A stretch of 8,490 nucleotides of DNA from an uncultured Ruaniaceae bacterium (GTDB lineage: Bacteria > Actinomycetota > Actinomycetes > Actinomycetales > Beutenbergiaceae): NCBI GenBank assembly GCA_938004115.1, contig CALKWS010000220.1:1-8490 (forward strand), given 5' to 3'. Position numbers and translations under genes: made by a program. This document shows, piece after piece, positions 6,101 to 8,490 of this stretch (the first letter of the stretch is position 1; every line of letters starts with the position of its first letter). The notes beneath the pieces were generated by a model, which had not been told where the DNA came from, did no database searches, and saw nothing but the letters and a program-made list of their open reading frames with translations.

Positions 6101-7167
6101 CATCCGTCGTCACGGTACGCCTCTACATCTTGGACGGGGAGACGCTGACCTACGACAACATGACGGAGATCGGAAGCGCGGCAGTGACGTTGCAGCCACA
6201 GGCCCTTGAGATGGTGACCGTGCCGGTGACTGCGACGGCACCGGCGGGTTCGACCCTCGTCGTCGAACTGGACGCGCCGGATACCAGCCAGACCAGCGGC
6301 TTCTTCGCGGGCTCCAACGCCGAGGGTGAGTCCGCGCCGTCCTACCTGCGCTCCGTGGCGTGCGGTATGCCCGAGCCGGCGCCGATGTCGGCCATCGGGT
6401 TCCCGGACACGCATCTGGTCATGAACGTCACCGGAACGACCGAGGCCCCGGGAACGCAGATCCCAGCGTGGCTGACGATCACTCCGACGTCCGGCACGGT
6501 CGCGCCCGGCCAGAGCCAGGAGGTCACTGTGGCCCTCGACTCGGGGGAGATGAGCGAGGGTGACGTCCACCGGACGATTGCGATGCTCGCCTCCAACGAT
6601 CCCGAGCGTCCGACCACCCCGCTATCGGTAACCCTGACCGTGGCCACCGATGACGCGGAGCCGCCGGTCAACGACGCGAACCAGGATGTCGTGGCGACGG
6701 TTCCCCAGAGTGGGGGCAGTGACGGTTCGCTGCTCATCTCCGTCGATCCTCAGGACCGGACGGTGGAACTGCCGGAGATGGTCCTCCTCGGTGACAGGTT
6801 GGCCAGCGCCGGAGAACTACGCCCGGTGAGGGTGACCGACACCCGGGTCAGTGACCCAGGATGGGACGTCTCGGCAGAGGTCTCCGACTTCGCCGCGGAC
6901 GATGAAACGGACACCTTCACCGGCGCCTTCCTCGGCTGGTCCCCGACGGTCGCATCCGCCTCAGACGGCCAAGTGGTGGCCCCCGGCGATGCGGTAGACC
7001 CCGGCTTCCCCTCTGGGGACGGCCTGTCGGTGCCCCGCCTGCTCGGTTCGGCCGAACCAGGTGCGAGCCGTGGCTCCGCGACTCTAGGTGCGGAACTCGA
7101 CCTTCAAGTCCCGGTGGACACCGCGCCTGGTGTCTACACGGCCGTCCTGACGATCACCGCTGTGTGA
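3184..7167 (+). CDS. Secreted S8 subtilisin-type serine protease with PA insert and C-terminal WxL-like domain
   Basis: A 1327-residue exported protease. The signal peptide covers 1-43 (cleavage at ASA-QL). An inhibitor I9-type propeptide covers about 76-180. The S8 catalytic domain is interrupted by a PA domain (about 463-560). Catalytic residues are visible: Asp222 (VLDSG), His291 (DGHGSH), oxyanion Asn393 (AAAGNNG) and Ser615 (GTSMASPHVAG). All key residues are present, so it should be active. Next come an Fn3-like region (about 700-807) and an Ig-like domain split into two halves (812-851 and 1096-1154) around a jelly-roll-like insert (about 928-1085). A WxL-like domain (about 1172-1327) closes the protein. 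Ten cysteines fall into five neighbouring pairs. The PA-containing layout resembles cell-envelope proteinases. The start overlaps the upstream stop (TGATG) and lacks a Shine-Dalgarno, so translational coupling is likely. Substrate is unknown: a partner, host protein or nutrient protein are all possible. Confidence 0.93.
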   Translation: MRKSTTAFDLPVRRGQRRYWGGRVLAIAALVTAFAAAPTAASAQLGEGRPLAGQATEGAEVDAPAAAEVLASSETGRWIVQLSEPSVATYGGGIANLSATSPEASGASRLDMDSPAAVAYSDHLRARHNAFVDSAATELGREVALEHSYRAVLNAVVVEADRAEAARLSTMSDVAAVYPDELRELTTDVSHDLIESAAVWDGHSTHRGIGTRGEGVLVGVLDSGINPDHPSFAATDGSGYEHENPLGNGRYLGVCDPSNSRQPDEPICNDKLVGAWSFDYRSNSAIDSDGHGSHTAATAVGNIHEADVVIGDASFTRTVSGVAPRANLISYRVCLNNCPITAILAGIDQAVTDEVDVINFSIAGADNAWTDPVSLGFLEAANTGIFVAAAAGNNGPGASTAAHTGPWITSVAASTTNRVFAQTLDVTSSDAPDSLHDVAAVPSGDGPSLSETIETPIRDADQVDPGNGTGCAAFPGGSFDSSVALIERGGCEFSVKVSNATSAGANAVVIFSDSGGPPTTMGGLQTTTVPAVMIGRGAGLDLQEYLIESGNAEVRLNPETSILVDEEWADTIAGFSSRGPSQHDLIAPTVAAPGVNILAADAGDAGAYMVQQGTSMASPHVAGAGALLAALHPDWTAMQIRSALATSADPGAMRSGDGAATAFDQGSGRIDLQAAGRTGLALDETYANMRAANPAPGFDGAPRALNVPALVDYECGSACTWSRTLTNVADTTATYTATSADDGGVPVQVEPTSITLAPGESATVEITAHLGALPAGEWAQGAVTWSTDAVHASGAPIADARFPIVAMSTAAQIEVDPTEITSEQEAGEVTEHTVTIGNAGGQDLEWNVVEDAQAQSLTLRPVTGSPIAVPALPPGRTISGQGEDLEPSRNPLATTSARLSESEPLDRAAGSVIMTHSESQRIVPNNTVACSTDVGLTGDNGFLRTFTLNDFAIAHDFEVTDVSFGVEAVNLGPSVVTVRLYILDGETLTYDNMTEIGSAAVTLQPQALEMVTVPVTATAPAGSTLVVELDAPDTSQTSGFFAGSNAEGESAPSYLRSVACGMPEPAPMSAIGFPDTHLVMNVTGTTEAPGTQIPAWLTITPTSGTVAPGQSQEVTVALDSGEMSEGDVHRTIAMLASNDPERPTTPLSVTLTVATDDAEPPVNDANQDVVATVPQSGGSDGSLLISVDPQDRTVELPEMVLLGDRLASAGELRPVRVTDTRVSDPGWDVSAEVSDFAADDETDTFTGAFLGWSPTVASASDGQVVAPGDAVDPGFPSGDGLSVPRLLGSAEPGASRGSATLGAELDLQVPVDTAPGVYTAVLTITAV
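6727..7164 (+). repeat. WxL-like domain copy 2 (coding repeat)
   Basis: This encodes residues 1182-1327 of the protease, the counterpart of 2744-3181. Conserved landmarks in both copies are DRTVELPEM, GELRPV, DPGW, FLGWSPTV, GFPSG, GLSVPR and YTAVLTITA. Differences are mostly conservative (I/V, E/D, T/S), which suggests selection to keep one shared binding surface. Confidence 0.85.
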
Positions 7168-7171
7168 TCTG

Positions 7172-8311
7172 ATGTTCGGCATGGCACGAGAAGGAATCGC
7201 GTCGCTCGCGGCGGTGATCGTCTGTCTTGCGTTGGCCATCGTCCCCGCGGCGACGGCTGAGGCACAAGACGAAGAGGCCCCCGAGCCGGACTCGTCACTC
7301 ACCTGGTCCGTGCAACCTGCCGACGAGGAGGGTGCGGATGGCCGTGCCCACTGGGAGTTCGAGGTGGAGCCGGGGGAGACAATCGAAGACATCGCGCAGG
7401 TGAACAACTTCAGTTCCGAGGAGATAACTTTCCGCGTGTACTCCCACGATGCGGTGAACACTCCGGAGGGCGGATTCACGCTGCAACCTGCCGAGGTTGA
7501 ACCTGCCGGGGTCGGTGCCTGGATCGGGCTCGACGAAGAAGTCACGATCGAGGCGGGCGAGAGTGCGATCGTGCCGTTCTCCCTCAACGTCCCGCAGGAT
7601 GCGACCCCTGGTGATCATGCCGGGGGCATGGTTGCCTCGGTCACTTCCGCGGCCACCGATGCAGACGGTCAACGTGTCCTGGTAGACAACCGGGTTGGCT
7701 CACGCATCTACCTGCGGGTGGCGGGAGCGGTCCAACCCACACTCGAGGTAACCGGTCTCACGGTGGCCTATGAACGGGCCTGGGTCCCGTTCTCGACCGG
7801 TACTGCCACCCTCACCTATGAGGTCCACAATGCCGGTAACGTCCGGTTGGCCGCCGAGCAGGTCATCAGCGGGCACGGCGTCTTCGGGCTGGCCGAGCAC
7901 TCCGTCGCCGTCGATCCGCTGGATGAGATCCTGCCCGGCGGGTCGTTAACGGTCACCGAGCAGATCGACGGTATTCCGCCCCTCCTGCGGGTCACCGAGC
8001 AGGTGGTCGTCACCCCCGTGCCGCCGCAGATCTCGGCCAACGCGCTGCCGGTGGTCCAAGCGACCCAGTCGGCTCACGCTTGGGCGATCCCATGGGTGGA
8101 GTCGATTGTTCTGGTAGCGCTCTTGCTGCTCCTGGTCTGGTCCGTGTGGCGCCGCCGGCGCGCCAGGGCGGAGAATGCCAGGCAGATCGATGAGGCTGTG
8201 GCGAAAGCCCGTGAGGAGGTTCGCAAGGAACTGCAATCCGATAAGGACCTCAATCAATCGGGGCGCAGCGATACCGCCTCTCCAAGAGGGCAGGCCTCGT
8301 CATCCAGGTGA
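7172..8311 (+). CDS. Membrane-anchored WxLIP-type protein (DUF916/DUF3324-like)
   Basis: A 379-residue protein. A signal peptide covers about 1-31 (AEA-QD). Residues about 42-165 match the WxLIP peptidoglycan-binding (DUF916-like) pattern: LTWSVQPADEEG, EVEPGETIED, TFRVYSHDAVNTPEGGF, GAWIGLDEEVTI and VPQDATPGDHAGGMVASV. Residues about 195-290 form a second beta-rich domain in the position of DUF3324 (LEVTGLTVAYE, TLTYEVHNAGNVRL). A single membrane segment at about 308-326 (SIVLVALLLLLVWSVW) is followed by RRRRARA and a charged cytoplasmic tail, so the domains face outward. In WxL clusters this family tethers WxL-domain proteins to the wall and can bind external ligands. Here it is the last gene of the operon, four bases after the protease stop. 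The ATG at 7172 is closest to that stop. The in-frame ATG at 7181 is an alternative, and neither has a clear Shine-Dalgarno. The mature part has no cysteine. Confidence 0.9.
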   Translation: MFGMAREGIASLAAVIVCLALAIVPAATAEAQDEEAPEPDSSLTWSVQPADEEGADGRAHWEFEVEPGETIEDIAQVNNFSSEEITFRVYSHDAVNTPEGGFTLQPAEVEPAGVGAWIGLDEEVTIEAGESAIVPFSLNVPQDATPGDHAGGMVASVTSAATDADGQRVLVDNRVGSRIYLRVAGAVQPTLEVTGLTVAYERAWVPFSTGTATLTYEVHNAGNVRLAAEQVISGHGVFGLAEHSVAVDPLDEILPGGSLTVTEQIDGIPPLLRVTEQVVVTPVPPQISANALPVVQATQSAHAWAIPWVESIVLVALLLLLVWSVWRRRRARAENARQIDEAVAKAREEVRKELQSDKDLNQSGRSDTASPRGQASSSR

Positions 8312-8372
8312 TCGAGCGGGTATGGCAATCCCATCGGTGCATCACCGAGGCGCACGGGACGGCTTCGAAGGC

Positions 8373-8402
8373 TACGAACCGGACTAGTTACGAACCGGAC
8401 TA
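8373..8402 (+). repeat. Tandem 14-bp direct repeat
   Basis: TACGAACCGGACTA occurs at 8373-8386 and again at 8389-8402 with two bases (GT) between, a 16-bp period. It lies in the convergent intergenic region after the operon. The second copy runs into CCGGT, so ACCGG-ACTA-CCGGT (8394-8407) can form a small hairpin. No function is recognised. Confidence 0.8.
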
Positions 8403-8404
8403 CC

Positions 8405-8424
8405 GGTGGCGGTTTCCGCTCGCC
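8405..8424. terminator. Possible hairpin terminator between convergent genes
   Basis: GGTGGCGG (8405-8412) can pair with CCGCTCGCC (8416-8424) around a TTT loop, with one G-T pair and one bulged base. It has no U tract, as is common in GC-rich actinobacteria, and it sits between convergent coding ends. The hairpin is seen in the sequence. The terminator role is inferred. Confidence 0.35.
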
Positions 8425-8426
8425 TC

Positions 8427-8490
8427 CTAGTTCTGCGTCGTCGGCGGCTCGGTCAGCGCGCTGTCCGCCCGCACCCCGGTGCGCACCCGC
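8427..8490 (-). CDS. 3' end of a probable minus-strand gene cut by the window edge
   Basis: On the minus strand the last 64 bases read as 20 codons and a TAG stop (8429-8427). The C-terminus includes RTGVRADSALTEPPTTQN. All 20 codons end in G or C, and every A or T in the stretch falls in codon position 1 or 2. That is the bias expected for coding DNA in this genome and unlikely by chance. The product cannot be identified from so short a tail. It would be convergent with the WxLIP gene, 115 bp away. Confidence 0.45.
   Translation of the reverse strand, partial: RVRTGVRADSALTEPPTTQN

Noticed and set aside
8175..8387. Plus-strand open frame at the end of the WxLIP gene
   Set aside because: It overlaps the cytoplasmic tail of the WxLIP gene in another frame and lacks any export signal, domain or ribosome binding site.
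1..8490. CRISPR arrays, tRNA or rRNA genes, transposases or insertion sequences
   Set aside because: None was seen. The only short repeats are the two operators and the 14-bp pair.

Overview
The window is GC-rich DNA with strongly G/C-biased third codon positions. Its gene families (a TrmB-type regulator and an actinobacterial-style WxL/DUF916 surface cluster) point to a Gram-positive Actinomycetota genome. I cannot name the genus from sequence alone.

Layout: (1) A truncated minus-strand lipoprotein gene runs off the left edge (1-308). (2) A minus-strand TrmB-family transcriptional regulator follows (448-1242). (3) A 157-bp divergent intergenic region (1243-1399) carries two near-identical 22-bp palindromic elements exactly 74 bp apart. 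Each contains a consensus TTGACA. They are placed to act on both the regulator promoter and the rightward promoter. (4) A tightly packed plus-strand operon of three exported proteins follows. The first is a putative seven-bladed beta-propeller protein with a C-terminal WxL-like domain (1400-3184). The second is a 1327-residue S8 subtilisin-type protease with propeptide, PA insert, Ig-like domains and its own WxL-like domain (3184-7167). The third is a membrane-anchored WxLIP-type (DUF916/DUF3324-like) protein (7172-8311). (5) A short convergent intergenic region (8312-8426) holds a tandem 14-bp repeat and a possible hairpin. (6) The probable 3' end of a minus-strand gene lies at the right edge (8427-8490).

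How the parts may fit together: the operon looks like a self-contained WxL cell-surface module. The DUF916-type protein would sit in the membrane and bind peptidoglycan or the other partners. The two WxL-like domains, which align without a gap over 146 residues at about 69% identity by hand count, would dock a propeller (binding) module and a subtilisin (cleaving) module on the same wall receptor. The divergent TrmB-like regulator probably controls the operon and itself through the paired operators. The family assignments and motifs are read from the sequence. The joint function and the regulation are inference.
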